A stretch of 64,000 nucleotides of DNA from Bacillota bacterium (GTDB taxonomy: Bacteria > Bacillota > Clostridia > Lachnospirales > Lachnospiraceae): the NCBI GenBank assembly GCA_023408815.1, contig JAEYJO010000014.1, positions 46,336-110,335 on the forward strand, written 5' to 3'. The position numbers and the translations under genes were made by a program. Under the pieces are notes generated by a model. It was not told the origin of the DNA. It saw only the letters and a program-made list of their open reading frames with translations, and ran no database searches. Every line of letters begins with the position of its first letter. Position 1 is the stretch's first letter. This document shows positions 52,087 to 61,670 of this stretch, piece by piece.

Positions 52087-52120
52087 AACAACTATTTAGA
52101 CAGTTTTCAAAATAGTTGTT
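52087..52120. promoter_or_regulatory. 11-bp inverted repeat next to the sdpR promoter
   Basis: AACAACTATTT (52087-52097) and AAATAGTTGTT (52110-52120). The second arm touches the -35 box (TTGACA 52119-52124). Confidence 0.55.
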
Positions 52121-52147
52121 GACAGGGATGTATGCCTGCGTTATCAT
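52119..52147 (+). promoter_or_regulatory. Promoter of the sdpR-sdpI operon
   Basis: TTGACA at 52119-52124, 17-bp spacer, TATCAT at 52142-52147. Confidence 0.8.
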
Positions 52148-52151
52148 CTAA

Positions 52152-52167
52152 TTAGAAAATTATCTAA
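52152..52167. promoter_or_regulatory. Candidate ArsR-type operator at the sdpR start site
   Basis: TTAGAAAATTATCTAA is a near-palindrome (14 of 16) directly after the -10 box. Confidence 0.5.
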
Positions 52168-52189
52168 ATAGTTTTTTGGAGGTGATGAT

Positions 52190-52477
52190 TTGGGGTTTCC
52201 AGAAACATTTAAAGCGCTCTCCGACCCGGTTCGCAGAGAAATCCTTATTATACTTAAAGGCGGACGCATGTCTGCCGGGGATATTGCAGGACATTTCGAT
52301 ATGACAAGCGCAACTGTATCCTATCATTTATCACAACTCAAAAAAGCCGGGCTCATCTTTGAAACGAAGTATAAGAATTTTATTTATTATGAACTGAACC
52401 TGTCCGTATTTGAGGAAATCATGGTTTGGTTTTCACAGTTTAGCGGTAAAGATGAAGGAGGAACTGAACATGAATAA
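52190..52477 (+). CDS. sdpR: ArsR-family autorepressor, SdpR type
   Basis: A 95-residue winged-helix repressor starting at TTG, supported by TGGAGGTGAT. FKALSDPVRREILIILKGGRMSAGDIAGHF and SATVSYHLSQLKKAGLI are typical of the SdpR branch, without the metal-binding ELCVCD of metal sensors. It overlaps sdpI by 8 bp. In Bacillus SdpI traps SdpR at the membrane when it binds the SdpC toxin. Confidence 0.88.
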   Translation: MGFPETFKALSDPVRREILIILKGGRMSAGDIAGHFDMTSATVSYHLSQLKKAGLIFETKYKNFIYYELNLSVFEEIMVWFSQFSGKDEGGTEHE

Positions 52478-53120
52478 AAAGAGCACTTGGATTACGTCAT
52501 TACTTTGCTTGTTGCCGATGATTTTTTCGGCAGTTGTGTATACCAGCCTGCCCGGTAAAATTGCAATACACTGGAATGTTGCTGGTGTGGCCGACAATTA
52601 TGCTCATAAAGCGATTGCTGCATTTGGTATGCCGATAGTTTTTCTCATTATCAATCTGCTGTTATCTAAAATGCGCCTGATGGGTGATCCTAAAGGCGAA
52701 AGTCAGTTACGGGCCAAGGCCGGTGAGCAAATACTCACATGGCTCGCTCCGGCATTGTCAGTAATATCAGTACCTATCATGCTGTTCATTGCTATGGGAA
52801 CCGATATCCCGATAGCTATGGTCAGTTCGCTGCTAGTAGGACTGTTGCTGATCGTTATCGGCAACTATCTCCCCAAAAGCCGTCAAAATAATTTCATGGG
52901 AATTAAACTGCCCTGGACACTGAATGACACAGCCAACTGGAATAAGACTCATAGATTAGCCGGGTACCTGTATCTTGTTTGCGGGACGCTGCTGATTATC
53001 TCTAATTTCCTATTAAAAAAAACGTTTGCCTATATATCTGTTGATATTATTGTTATTGCAGCACTGGCACTTATCCCGGTGTTCTATTCATATTCACTAT
53101 ACAGGCGTGAATCCAATTAA
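52470..53120 (+). CDS. sdpI: SdpI-type immunity/signal membrane protein
   Basis: A 216-residue membrane protein with six helices. The ATG at 52470 follows GAAGGAGG. The DUF1648 N-terminal motif SLPGKIAIHWNVAGVADNYA and the SdpI signature GIKLPWTLNDTANWNKTHR are both present. It protects against a pore-forming toxin and can sequester SdpR. No SdpA, SdpB or SdpC gene lies nearby. Confidence 0.9.
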   Translation: MNKKSTWITSLLCLLPMIFSAVVYTSLPGKIAIHWNVAGVADNYAHKAIAAFGMPIVFLIINLLLSKMRLMGDPKGESQLRAKAGEQILTWLAPALSVISVPIMLFIAMGTDIPIAMVSSLLVGLLLIVIGNYLPKSRQNNFMGIKLPWTLNDTANWNKTHRLAGYLYLVCGTLLIISNFLLKKTFAYISVDIIVIAALALIPVFYSYSLYRRESN

Positions 53121-53168
53121 TTAGTAGTAAACCCCTCAAAGTAATTACGGAATGGATGAGGTCCCCTT

Positions 53169-53930
53169 ATGTTAAAGAAAATAAAGAATCCTTTGCAATT
53201 TGCAGCGACGATGGTTCCAATCGCGGCCATCGGCGGAGTTTTCACCATTATTTACACCATGAACAGCTATGGGTCAACAGTGCGCCAAGAGCTAATTTCC
53301 GCATCCGACGGCTACATGGTACTCCTTTTTTCGGGTGCATTGCAGGCTGTGATATTTACCTCAATATGTGGTTTTTTCGGATATATACTTTCGGATAAAA
53401 CCGGGTTAATGCGACCGTTCAAGTTCGAGAAGAAACCGCTTTTATCTACTGCCATTGCTACTCTGATATCCGGCATATTATTCGGTTTGGACTATTGGTT
53501 ATTTGGTCAAACAATACCCGGCCTTGCGGAAACATACGAAATACAAGTCACACCAGCAAGTTTTATATCATCTATTTTTTATGGAGGCGTCGTGGAAGAA
53601 GTATTGATGCGTCTGTTTTTGATGACGCTTTTCGCATTTCTGCTGTGGAAGATATTTGTCCGAAAACATGATAAGGCAAATATTACTCAAAGCGTTTTTA
53701 TCGTGGCCAATATCCTTGCCGCTGCTTTATTTGCGGCGGGTCATCTGCCCGCAACTATCAGTACCTTTGGCACACTTACACCCATCATTGTTTTTCGCTG
53801 CTTCCTGTATAATGGTGGTTTAGGACTTGTCTTTGGAGACCTGTACCACAAATATGGAATACACTATGCTATGTTTGCCCATGCGGGCGTCCATATAGTC
53901 TCCAAAATAATATGGCTGCTGTTTATATGA
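53169..53930 (+). CDS. CPBP-family intramembrane metalloprotease
   Basis: A 253-residue membrane protein with about eight helices. The CPBP motifs EEVLMR, AGHLPA and the final His segment HAGVHIV are intact. Such proteases cleave within or near membranes and can act in toxin immunity. It is 48 bp behind sdpI, a link seen in other toxin-immunity loci, but the substrate is unknown. Confidence 0.85.
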   Translation: MLKKIKNPLQFAATMVPIAAIGGVFTIIYTMNSYGSTVRQELISASDGYMVLLFSGALQAVIFTSICGFFGYILSDKTGLMRPFKFEKKPLLSTAIATLISGILFGLDYWLFGQTIPGLAETYEIQVTPASFISSIFYGGVVEEVLMRLFLMTLFAFLLWKIFVRKHDKANITQSVFIVANILAAALFAAGHLPATISTFGTLTPIIVFRCFLYNGGLGLVFGDLYHKYGIHYAMFAHAGVHIVSKIIWLLFI

Positions 53931-53951
53931 AAATATCACAAAATCTTTAAC

Positions 53952-55817
53952 TTATTGATTCCTTTTTTCACCAAGCAGCTTCATAGGTTCTATTTTTAAG
54001 TTTTGGCTAATTTTATGGATGGAAATTACCATTCCCAACAAGTTAATAACTGTAATTGATACTAGAATCGTGATAACTACTACTAGCGTATTTTCGTCTT
54101 CCTCCAAGATGTTTTCTTTTACTTCCACCTCCGCTATATTACTATAACTGGAATCATAATAGATATGATTTAAACTTTCAGCGGAAATATGTCGTGATAA
54201 AAAGCCACCCATACTGCAGCCAATGGTGCTTCCAAGAAAAAGTAAAAGTATGATACCAAAAAGTATAGACCTTCCGGCATTTTTCTTTGTTACTCCCAGG
54301 CAGCGTTCAATTGCTGTTCGCACTTTTTGATAGCTAATAAACAAATGGCTATAAAACAGCATTAGAAAAATAATCATAAATAATCCAATGATTAAAAGCA
54401 CAAGAGACATAAGCTTCATATTCTCAAGTCCTGACTTGATCTGCGAATATCCCATATCATAAAAGGTGATTTCAAGTTCTTCGGTACCATATTTCTCCCA
54501 CCCAGCCAAAAAATCATCGATACTGCCATTTGGTATTTGAAAAGAGGTATTATATCCCTTCATAGGGCCATATTTTAAAATATTGGTTGCCGGATTCTCA
54601 ATAGACTTCATTGGAACAACCACTTCATCGCCCCCCATGTTATAATTATCCTGACTACTGCCCAGAGTTGCCGTATAGATACCGACAACGGTATACCAGC
54701 TGTCTTCAAAAACAGAATAGACCTCTCCGTCTGCCCCATTAGATTGGTAAATAGCTCCTCCTCCATTTAAAAGAAAATCTCGCCCCGCAGAATTTTTACT
54801 ATTAGTAAAATAAAATTGTAAATTCACCCTATTGCCGACTGCAAGATTATTATTTTTGGCAAATACATCAGAGATAAGGCATACCTTTTTCCCATCCTCG
54901 TATTCTTCTCCTAAGATATCTCTTCCCTGACTAATATAAGCATCTCCATTATAAAATGGCATTAATAGAGTCGTGGAATTGGTTCCGGTAACAGGCAGAA
55001 TCTTATATGACATGTGGTAACCTTTTGCCAGATTTAAAAGCCTTTTTCCAATAGTGCTGTCATAAAACCCTTCTGTTACTTCGTAGTAAGGAGAAGAATT
55101 ATTCTTTTCATCTTTTAATGGATCTTCCTTAAGAGTACCGTCCGATTCATATTCTTCTATTTGTATAGTACTGGGCCGATATTCAGGTATTAGTAAGTCT
55201 GCATCGTTAGATTCTGCAAAATGCAATCCATGTGCCAAAGTCGTTAAATTCAATACCATGGCATAGGTTTTACCTTTTTCAAGGGGCTTGGGGTCTTCAA
55301 TGTAATGGTTGCAGAACCAGATCGTTGTACCCTCTATCGAGGCATTACCAAAAAACAGTTTGTTAATCTTTACTTTTACGGATTCATCTGGAATACAGTC
55401 TTCTAAGGGCGTTACTTCCGCAATCAATAATTCAATATAACTTTCATTCGTATGAACTAAGGTATAATTAGGGGCATACGAGCCATAGTATGAGCGCTTT
55501 TCCGGTTCATGGATATAATCAGCTCCTTCAAAAGATAACATAGAGACAGGAAGCAAACTCGAATATACCGGCTGCTGTCGCAGTTCATAATCCGTTTTCT
55601 CCGCATTCCATCTGATAACGGTATTGATGGATAATGCTTTTTGTTCTACGGTTCCTATGGTAATAAAAGTATCCTCATAAGTATTAATAACTGAGCTGTT
55701 CATGATCCAAAGCACGGCACCCAGTGTAAGAAACATACCGGAAGCAGCAATCAGCAGCAGGAACGAAAAACTTCTGATCGGCATGCGCAATATTTGCCTG
55801 ATACTGTTTCTAATCAT
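53952..55817 (-). CDS. FtsX-like ABC permease (1)
   Basis: A 621-residue protein. One N-terminal helix (about 18-39) is followed by a large extracellular domain of about 440 residues, then three C-terminal helices that form the FtsX domain (LKLMSLVLLIIGLFMIIFLM is helix one). The pattern matches MacB/FtsX type permeases, which use energy to work outside the membrane. It overlaps the ATPase gene by 8 bp. Confidence 0.85.
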   Translation of the reverse strand: MIRNSIRQILRMPIRSFSFLLLIAASGMFLTLGAVLWIMNSSVINTYEDTFITIGTVEQKALSINTVIRWNAEKTDYELRQQPVYSSLLPVSMLSFEGADYIHEPEKRSYYGSYAPNYTLVHTNESYIELLIAEVTPLEDCIPDESVKVKINKLFFGNASIEGTTIWFCNHYIEDPKPLEKGKTYAMVLNLTTLAHGLHFAESNDADLLIPEYRPSTIQIEEYESDGTLKEDPLKDEKNNSSPYYEVTEGFYDSTIGKRLLNLAKGYHMSYKILPVTGTNSTTLLMPFYNGDAYISQGRDILGEEYEDGKKVCLISDVFAKNNNLAVGNRVNLQFYFTNSKNSAGRDFLLNGGGAIYQSNGADGEVYSVFEDSWYTVVGIYTATLGSSQDNYNMGGDEVVVPMKSIENPATNILKYGPMKGYNTSFQIPNGSIDDFLAGWEKYGTEELEITFYDMGYSQIKSGLENMKLMSLVLLIIGLFMIIFLMLFYSHLFISYQKVRTAIERCLGVTKKNAGRSILFGIILLLFLGSTIGCSMGGFLSRHISAESLNHIYYDSSYSNIAEVEVKENILEEDENTLVVVITILVSITVINLLGMVISIHKISQNLKIEPMKLLGEKRNQ

Positions 55818-56490
55818 TTTTTTGCACCTCGATCAGCATTCCGTCTTGCATACGTAATATCATATCTGTCTCTGAAGCAACTTTGGAATTATGAGTGACG
55901 ACTATGACCGCATAATTTTCCTCATGAGCTAAATTCTTTAATAGATTTACAATATGTACTTCATTCTTCGTATCGAGATTACCGGTTGGTTCATCTGCCA
56001 GCAGAATATTTCCGCCTGATGCCATTGCTCTGGCAATGGCTACTCTTTGCTGCTCTCCTCCGCTCATCATCTGAGGGAACTGTTTTAATATTTTTTCCCC
56101 TAGTCCTACTTTATTTATCAGCTCCTTTGCTTTCGCTTTTGCTTCTTTGATGGGCATACCTTTTAATGTCATTGGAAACATTACATTTTCCAGTGCTGTT
56201 AATAACGGAAACAAATGAAATAGTTGATAAACTACGGATGCCTTTTCCATCCGATATTTATCCCGATCGATGGAACGGATGTCCTTACCTTGTATATAAA
56301 GAACACCGGAGCTAGGTAAGTCCAATCCTGCCAGAAGTGATAAAAAAGTACTCTTTCCACTTCCGGATTCTCCTACTATGGAATATATTTTTCCTGTTTC
56401 AAGGGAACAGGTCATATTCTTTACCGCTTCAATTTTCTGGTATTTGGTCTTGTAAACATATCCTACATTTTCAGCTTTTATGATTTCCAT
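55810..56490 (-). CDS. MacB/LolD-type ABC ATPase
   Basis: A 226-residue ATPase. Walker A GESGSGKST, signature MSGGEQQRVAIARAMA, Walker B ILLADEPTGNLD. This combination with TGNLD marks the MacB/FtsE/LolD class. It sits between two FtsX-like permeases. Confidence 0.95.
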   Translation of the reverse strand: MEIIKAENVGYVYKTKYQKIEAVKNMTCSLETGKIYSIVGESGSGKSTFLSLLAGLDLPSSGVLYIQGKDIRSIDRDKYRMEKASVVYQLFHLFPLLTALENVMFPMTLKGMPIKEAKAKAKELINKVGLGEKILKQFPQMMSGGEQQRVAIARAMASGGNILLADEPTGNLDTKNEVHIVNLLKNLAHEENYAVIVVTHNSKVASETDMILRMQDGMLIEVQKND

Positions 56491-56507
56491 TATGTCTCAT
56501 CTCCTGA

Positions 56508-57725
56508 TTACTCTGTACAAAACAATGCTTCTATTACGCTAGCTTTTCCAATTCTCCACAAAGCGACCATGCATCCTAAAAAATAGCTAAACAAAAAGAT
56601 GTTCCCGGTAGTTACAACTTCTAGTGTTCCTTTTAATACCAGGTCCGCTGTCCCACCGCCTATAAACGCTCCTAATATTATAAGAAAGAATTGTTCCAAA
56701 AAAAATATTAAAAAACACCTTCCCCTTCCGGCACCTAACGCCCTCATAAGTGCATATTCTTTTTGCCTGCTGTTAAGCAAAAGAAAACTAGTAATATAAC
56801 CGATGAATATTACAATGGTTGATATAAATGGAAAGAATCCTTCTAACGCATCGATACTTTGACGTAATTGACTGGCCAATGTTCGAAACGTAGTATCCCG
56901 TACTGTTAATGCAATTCCGTCATAGCTAAGCTTTGCAGTGGGAACGCTTTCTAAAAGCCCAAAGGATTTCATTTCATCTTTAAAAGCATTTAGCTGCAAT
57001 GGATCCGCAACATAAAAAGAAGCAGAATCAGCATAGAAATTAATTTTATTCCGATGAAATACTTCTCGAACTGTCTCAAAAGGGATTAGAATGTCTGGGG
57101 GCAATTGTAGTGTATTGGTGTTAAACAAATCCATTGTACCGATGATTTCCAGTGATAAGAGCTCAAGCGGCGCATAATGTAAGTATTCTTTTTCATCATA
57201 GTATTGATAATATAGATTCAGTGCAACGGTATCTCCTACCTTTAATTGATTTTTTTCCATTATAGACTTATTGATAATACAAATGGAATCTACCGAAGAG
57301 AAGAAATTTGTAATGTCATTTTCCATATGGATATCGCCTGAAGAAATGCCGGAAACTGCGCTTATGGAATTAGCACCGGCAACATTCAAATTAAGTTTTT
57401 CTTTCCAATCTTCTATAGAAAAATCCCCTATTCCCGCTATCATACGAACAGAAAAAGCAGAGTCCTTTATTTTTGTGCTAGTCTCAAGATTTTTAATTAG
57501 ATCTTCTGAAATTTCAATACCTACTTGGTAAGAACCATCAAGGTTTGAAACACTGCAATATATAGGACTAATATTGGGTAGGGCATTTAATTGCATCTTA
57601 CAGTTATAAATATAAGTTAAATATAAATTTAGTAAAATGAAAACAAATATACAGATACTTACTGTACTAATGCCTTTCCATTTATTTCGTTTTATGTTGC
57701 ATAGAACCATATGTAGGTAAAACAT
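56508..57725 (-). CDS. FtsX-like ABC permease (2)
   Basis: A 405-residue protein, first gene of the three-gene operon, with one N-terminal helix (about 21-43), an external domain of about 245 residues and three C-terminal helices (ISTIVIFIGYITSFLLLNSR, then REYALMRALGAGRGR-like linker). AAAAGGATGTG precedes the ATG. The 250 bp upstream (57726-57976) are very AT-rich and show no gene. The exported or acted-on compound is unknown; antimicrobial peptide resistance is common for such systems. Confidence 0.82.
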   Translation of the reverse strand: MFYLHMVLCNIKRNKWKGISTVSICIFVFILLNLYLTYIYNCKMQLNALPNISPIYCSVSNLDGSYQVGIEISEDLIKNLETSTKIKDSAFSVRMIAGIGDFSIEDWKEKLNLNVAGANSISAVSGISSGDIHMENDITNFFSSVDSICIINKSIMEKNQLKVGDTVALNLYYQYYDEKEYLHYAPLELLSLEIIGTMDLFNTNTLQLPPDILIPFETVREVFHRNKINFYADSASFYVADPLQLNAFKDEMKSFGLLESVPTAKLSYDGIALTVRDTTFRTLASQLRQSIDALEGFFPFISTIVIFIGYITSFLLLNSRQKEYALMRALGAGRGRCFLIFFLEQFFLIILGAFIGGGTADLVLKGTLEVVTTGNIFLFSYFLGCMVALWRIGKASVIEALFCTE

Positions 57726-57976
57726 ACATCACATCCTTTTATTATTTTAAACGGATACTTTAATTACAAATATCCTTTTATATAAACTTTTCTATCATAT
57801 TTTCAGCATTGAATTATAATATTGTTTATACATAAAATTATAGCCATATATGTTATACATTTCGATTAAATTCAATCTAATATTTTTTACATTTTTATAT
57901 GTTTTTCTCTAAATTAATATCTTTCTTATCTGATTCAAAAATTTTATTCAGAAGCTCCAATCACCAATAGACTCTC

Positions 57977-59884
57977 CTATTCTTGTATCCACTCCAATAA
58001 TTCTTTTTTTACCTGCTCTAAAATGGATTGCCCTATTCTCTCGTCACAGGCTTCCCCGATCAAGGTACCATTTAATGTGCATACGTTTCGAAAGGTACTG
58101 ATAGAAAGTTGAAAGTCGGGAGGAAGCCGATAAGTGCCCGTCAAATAACATTTTTTGATATAGCAGTCTTGAAAATACAGTTTTTCATGGGCGATTATTC
58201 CTACATTGGTATAGGAAACAGGGAACAAATGATAACCTTTTCTAATGGCTTTCTTTAATATAAAACGCGGTGTTTTATGAAATGCAAAGTTAAGCTGCCG
58301 CACACCTGCAAAGCAGCGGCAACGATTTTTTTGAAGAGTCATTTCAATGCAAGTCTGTGATAAAGTTTCGCTGAACGTACTCTGAGCATTGATTTCCAGA
58401 ATGATTCTCTTATATATCCCAGTCATATTTGCTACGGTCAGATTATCCTGATGCGGCTGAAACCTACGCAGATCAGCCGGACACGATAAAATCACTTTAT
58501 CTGTATTTTGTAAACGGGCTATCACACGGGCGTATGCTGCTATAAAAGCATGGTTGAGTGTTGCACCGCTTTTCTTTGTCTTTAAACGAATGGCATTTAG
58601 ATTATCTGGAGCAATTGTACTATTCAAACAGAAAGACTGCGTACCACTGTTAAAAGCCCGCAAGGGAATTGTATTAATCCGCGCGCCATATTTTGTTTGT
58701 TCTGTTGGCGATTCCACGCGAATATTTTTCAATAGAAAAGAAATATCTCTTGTATTATGTAATTTTTTGTCCGAAGGGCTACCATTGTAAAGTGACGCTA
58801 ACAAATAGAGATATTGTAAAAAACCTACCCCATCAGCTAAAATATGGCTCATTCCGATAACGATATTACTTTGCTGTTCTTCCTGGGAAAAGGCGATTTG
58901 TATCTGGGCATGTTTACTTAAATCCCACCAAAAATCTTCTTCAAAGCCGAAACGGTCAAGAATAAGTATATTTTCAACAGTTAAATCCCGATTAACAAAG
59001 ACAGCTCTCTTAAAGTCATACGTATAAAGAATCTCAGGAACATATTGACTGGATAGATTAACTGCATTTTTCAATTTTTCAATGTCGAGATTTCCTTGAA
59101 TCACCATTCGGCAATACATCAGCGGATACACTTTGTCGCTATGAACTGCTTCAACATAATCCAAACTTTTACATTTTGTCTTATTGTTATGCACCCCGTT
59201 TATTTTCCTGTGGCAAATGTCTATTACTTTATCCTTGAAGCCTATTCCCGCAATACCTATAAGCCCTGTAATAACAAAAACGATCAAAGACAATTTCCAA
59301 TCGCCCTGACGTATTGTAGAACCAATCATGGTTGAGGATAAAACAGACGGAATATGTGCAAAAGTTGATATGCCTATAAATTTCCCTGCGCTCATTTCGG
59401 TTACTCCTACGATATATGTGAGCATATCTTTTGGTGTTCCCGGGATAAGAAACAGAATAAATGTCACAATCTCACTTTTATGACCATCTTGAAGCCATTT
59501 CCAGCTCAACACTTTTTCTTCGCTGAACAGGTAATACAGCAGCTTCTTACCGAACCGCTTCGATAACGAAAAAACGAAAGCGGAAGCAAAAACACAACCG
59601 GCAAGGCAAATCAATAGACCGGGAACAGTGCCATACAAAGCACCCGCCATGACTTCCACCGGCTCGCCGGGGATAAAAGCGACTATGACTTGAACTATCT
59701 GTACTGCCAGAATCAGCAGAATACCTGCCCCGCCTATCTCGTTTATCCAGGTTTGTATCTCTGCTTGATATTCAGGTTCTGATAATTGCCGAAAGTAAGG
59801 CAGCAAGATGATTGTCACCCCAATGACAAGGCCGACGAATAAAATACAGCAAGCAATCACATGTCTACGGGCCTTTTTATCCAT
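57977..59884 (-). CDS. VTT/DedA membrane domain fused to condensation-type acyltransferase
   Basis: A 635-residue fusion. Residues 1-215 form a TVP38/DedA (VTT) membrane domain with FIPGEPVEVMAGALYG and LFLIPGTPKDMLTYIVG. Residues 240-635 form a soluble condensation/alcohol-acetyltransferase-like domain with HILADG (His347 to Gly352), the HxxxDG catalytic motif. The combination suggests acylation of a lipid or secreted product at the membrane. It lies downstream of a DUF4097 lipoprotein gene. The function is inference; each domain call is firm. Confidence 0.85.
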   Translation of the reverse strand: MDKKARRHVIACCILFVGLVIGVTIILLPYFRQLSEPEYQAEIQTWINEIGGAGILLILAVQIVQVIVAFIPGEPVEVMAGALYGTVPGLLICLAGCVFASAFVFSLSKRFGKKLLYYLFSEEKVLSWKWLQDGHKSEIVTFILFLIPGTPKDMLTYIVGVTEMSAGKFIGISTFAHIPSVLSSTMIGSTIRQGDWKLSLIVFVITGLIGIAGIGFKDKVIDICHRKINGVHNNKTKCKSLDYVEAVHSDKVYPLMYCRMVIQGNLDIEKLKNAVNLSSQYVPEILYTYDFKRAVFVNRDLTVENILILDRFGFEEDFWWDLSKHAQIQIAFSQEEQQSNIVIGMSHILADGVGFLQYLYLLASLYNGSPSDKKLHNTRDISFLLKNIRVESPTEQTKYGARINTIPLRAFNSGTQSFCLNSTIAPDNLNAIRLKTKKSGATLNHAFIAAYARVIARLQNTDKVILSCPADLRRFQPHQDNLTVANMTGIYKRIILEINAQSTFSETLSQTCIEMTLQKNRCRCFAGVRQLNFAFHKTPRFILKKAIRKGYHLFPVSYTNVGIIAHEKLYFQDCYIKKCYLTGTYRLPPDFQLSISTFRNVCTLNGTLIGEACDERIGQSILEQVKKELLEWIQE

Positions 59885-59921
59885 AAGCCTACGCTCCTCT
59901 CCCCGAATTTGTTTCTTACTT

Positions 59922-60830
59922 TCAATGCGTTACTTCTATATCTCCGTTGTTTGTTTCTACCTTAACGGTTACGATCGGATTACTGCCAACACTCCCGCTT
60001 GTTGTATGTCCATTGACGGTAACGTCTTGTTGAAAGTTCGTAGATACTGAACCGTTTTTGGTTATGGCTTGAAATTCAAACTCCAGATTTTCCGGTAAAG
60101 TTAAGGTAATACTGTCATTTTTATTGAAGAAAGAAAGATCGCCACTCACTTCGGTATACACGACATTCAGGCCGCCGGAATTGTTGGCTTTATAGCTACC
60201 GGAACCAATAGCGGACTTTATATCTGCACTTCCGCTTGTAGAGGTATATGTTACATCCCCGTTTAATTTTGTACAGATCACGCTGCCGCTTGTTGTTTCC
60301 AGACTGATTTGATTTGCTTCTATGTTTCCTAAATCTAAAGTTCCGCTGGTAGAAGATAAATGGATATTAGAAGCAACCGCATTATCCAATCTGATATTCC
60401 CGGACGAGTTATCAACACGGAGCATAGATAAATCCAGATTCATGCCGGAAAAATCAATATCCCCGTTCGTGGAAGTAACAGTAAGATTTTCACGGTATGC
60501 TTCCGGCAAATAAACCTCAATATATCGGAAAAATCCGTCCTTAAAAAATGGTTTACCCCCTTCGGTTATATAAATACTTTCATTGTCCTCCGTTACCTTG
60601 GCATAATAGCTGCTTTTGTTTTCCGTCATGTATTCTTTGATTACAAGAGCATCACTGTCACTTTCAAGGATAGTAATTTTTTCTTCATCGTAGGAAAGCG
60701 TCAGAGACAATATTCCTTTAAGAGAAAATCGAAGTTCGTTCGTCATTTGAGCAGACTTAGAATTGGGACAGCCGGCAAATACGAATAAATTCACAATAAG
60801 AAACATGCCTAATGTAATTGATTTTTTCAT
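59922..60830 (-). CDS. DUF4097 beta-helix lipoprotein
   Basis: A 302-residue protein with a signal peptide ending in the lipobox FAGC. The body consists of repeated beta-strands with Ser/Thr-Gly turns (VTSTNGDIDFSG, LSSTSGTLDLGN, LETTSGSVICTK) typical of the DUF4097/DUF4098 family. ATG at 60830 is preferred because GAGGTAAG lies at normal distance. It is probably surface-attached. A TetR-type operator precedes it. Confidence 0.88.
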   Translation of the reverse strand: MKKSITLGMFLIVNLFVFAGCPNSKSAQMTNELRFSLKGILSLTLSYDEEKITILESDSDALVIKEYMTENKSSYYAKVTEDNESIYITEGGKPFFKDGFFRYIEVYLPEAYRENLTVTSTNGDIDFSGMNLDLSMLRVDNSSGNIRLDNAVASNIHLSSTSGTLDLGNIEANQISLETTSGSVICTKLNGDVTYTSTSGSADIKSAIGSGSYKANNSGGLNVVYTEVSGDLSFFNKNDSITLTLPENLEFEFQAITKNGSVSTNFQQDVTVNGHTTSGSVGSNPIVTVKVETNNGDIEVTH

Positions 60831-60854
60831 CTTCACTTACCTCTTTTTTAAATA

Positions 60855-60869
60855 AATGAATTATTCATT
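60855..60869. promoter_or_regulatory. TetR operator upstream of the DUF4097 gene
   Basis: AATGAATTATTCATT, same 15-mer pattern as at 61596-61610. Confidence 0.7.
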
Positions 60870-60912
60870 CACATTTTTTGCAAAAATTAGGAGGCTTACA
60901 TGCCCCGCTAAT

Positions 60913-61575
60913 TTATCTTTTGTATGCAGACAGGATATTGTCCATACAGATTTTTTTTGCCAATTCCGACGGAATATCAGAGGTTTCAAAAGATGTATAC
61001 CGTCTATCCATAGCCCACCAAGTAAGAATTTCAATAATAAGGGTCGTGGTTAATTCCAAATGATCCATCGTCCGTACTGTTCCACTGTTAATGAAAATTG
61101 TTAAGTACCTTGACATTGTTTCAAGAAATTTCCTGCAGTATGTTTTGTAATGTTCAGCCAGAAACGGGAATTCAAATTGATTCTTTTCAATAAATAAACA
61201 GCCAACAGCATATCGGGCAAGGATATCAAATGCGTCTGAAATTAAATCTTCAAAGCTATAACCCAGAGCGTCGTTTTTAAGGTGTTTTGCAAAGTCGTTT
61301 TGTGACTGTTCGAACAAAGATGCAATTTCATTTTCCACATCTGAAAACAAGCTATCTGTAATAGGCCTCTCGAAATCCTTATTTATGAAGTCCGGATCAA
61401 TCGTGCATTTCAAAACAAGGTGCATGATTTCCTTTTTTCCTGCAAAGTCATGATAAATGGTTCCGACAGAAACACCTATCGCTCCTGCTATGTGACTAAT
61501 CTGCGTTCCGGCATAACCTTGACGCAAAAATAATAGCGTTGCAGCCTCCAGAATTGATTGAGTTCTCGTGTCCAT
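60913..61575 (-). CDS. TetR-family repressor
   Basis: A 220-residue repressor. The N-terminal helix-turn-helix reads RTQSILEAATLLFLRQGYAGTQISHIAG then VGTIYHDFAGKKEI. The C-terminal half is a ligand-binding helical domain of unknown specificity. Two near-identical palindromes, one before its own gene and one before the DUF4097 gene, suggest that it represses both. Confidence 0.93.
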   Translation of the reverse strand: MDTRTQSILEAATLLFLRQGYAGTQISHIAGAIGVSVGTIYHDFAGKKEIMHLVLKCTIDPDFINKDFERPITDSLFSDVENEIASLFEQSQNDFAKHLKNDALGYSFEDLISDAFDILARYAVGCLFIEKNQFEFPFLAEHYKTYCRKFLETMSRYLTIFINSGTVRTMDHLELTTTLIIEILTWWAMDRRYTSFETSDIPSELAKKICMDNILSAYKR

Positions 61576-61595
61576 TAGTTCCCTTCCTTTTGTTG

Positions 61596-61610
61596 AATGA
61601 ATCGTTCATT
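61596..61610. promoter_or_regulatory. TetR operator upstream of its own gene
   Basis: AATGAATCGTTCATT, a 6-bp dyad arm matching the element before the DUF4097 gene. Confidence 0.72.
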
Positions 61611-61670
61611 TATATAGTATGCTACAATTATACGATTGTCAACAATAATAAATATAAACCAGATTTTATA

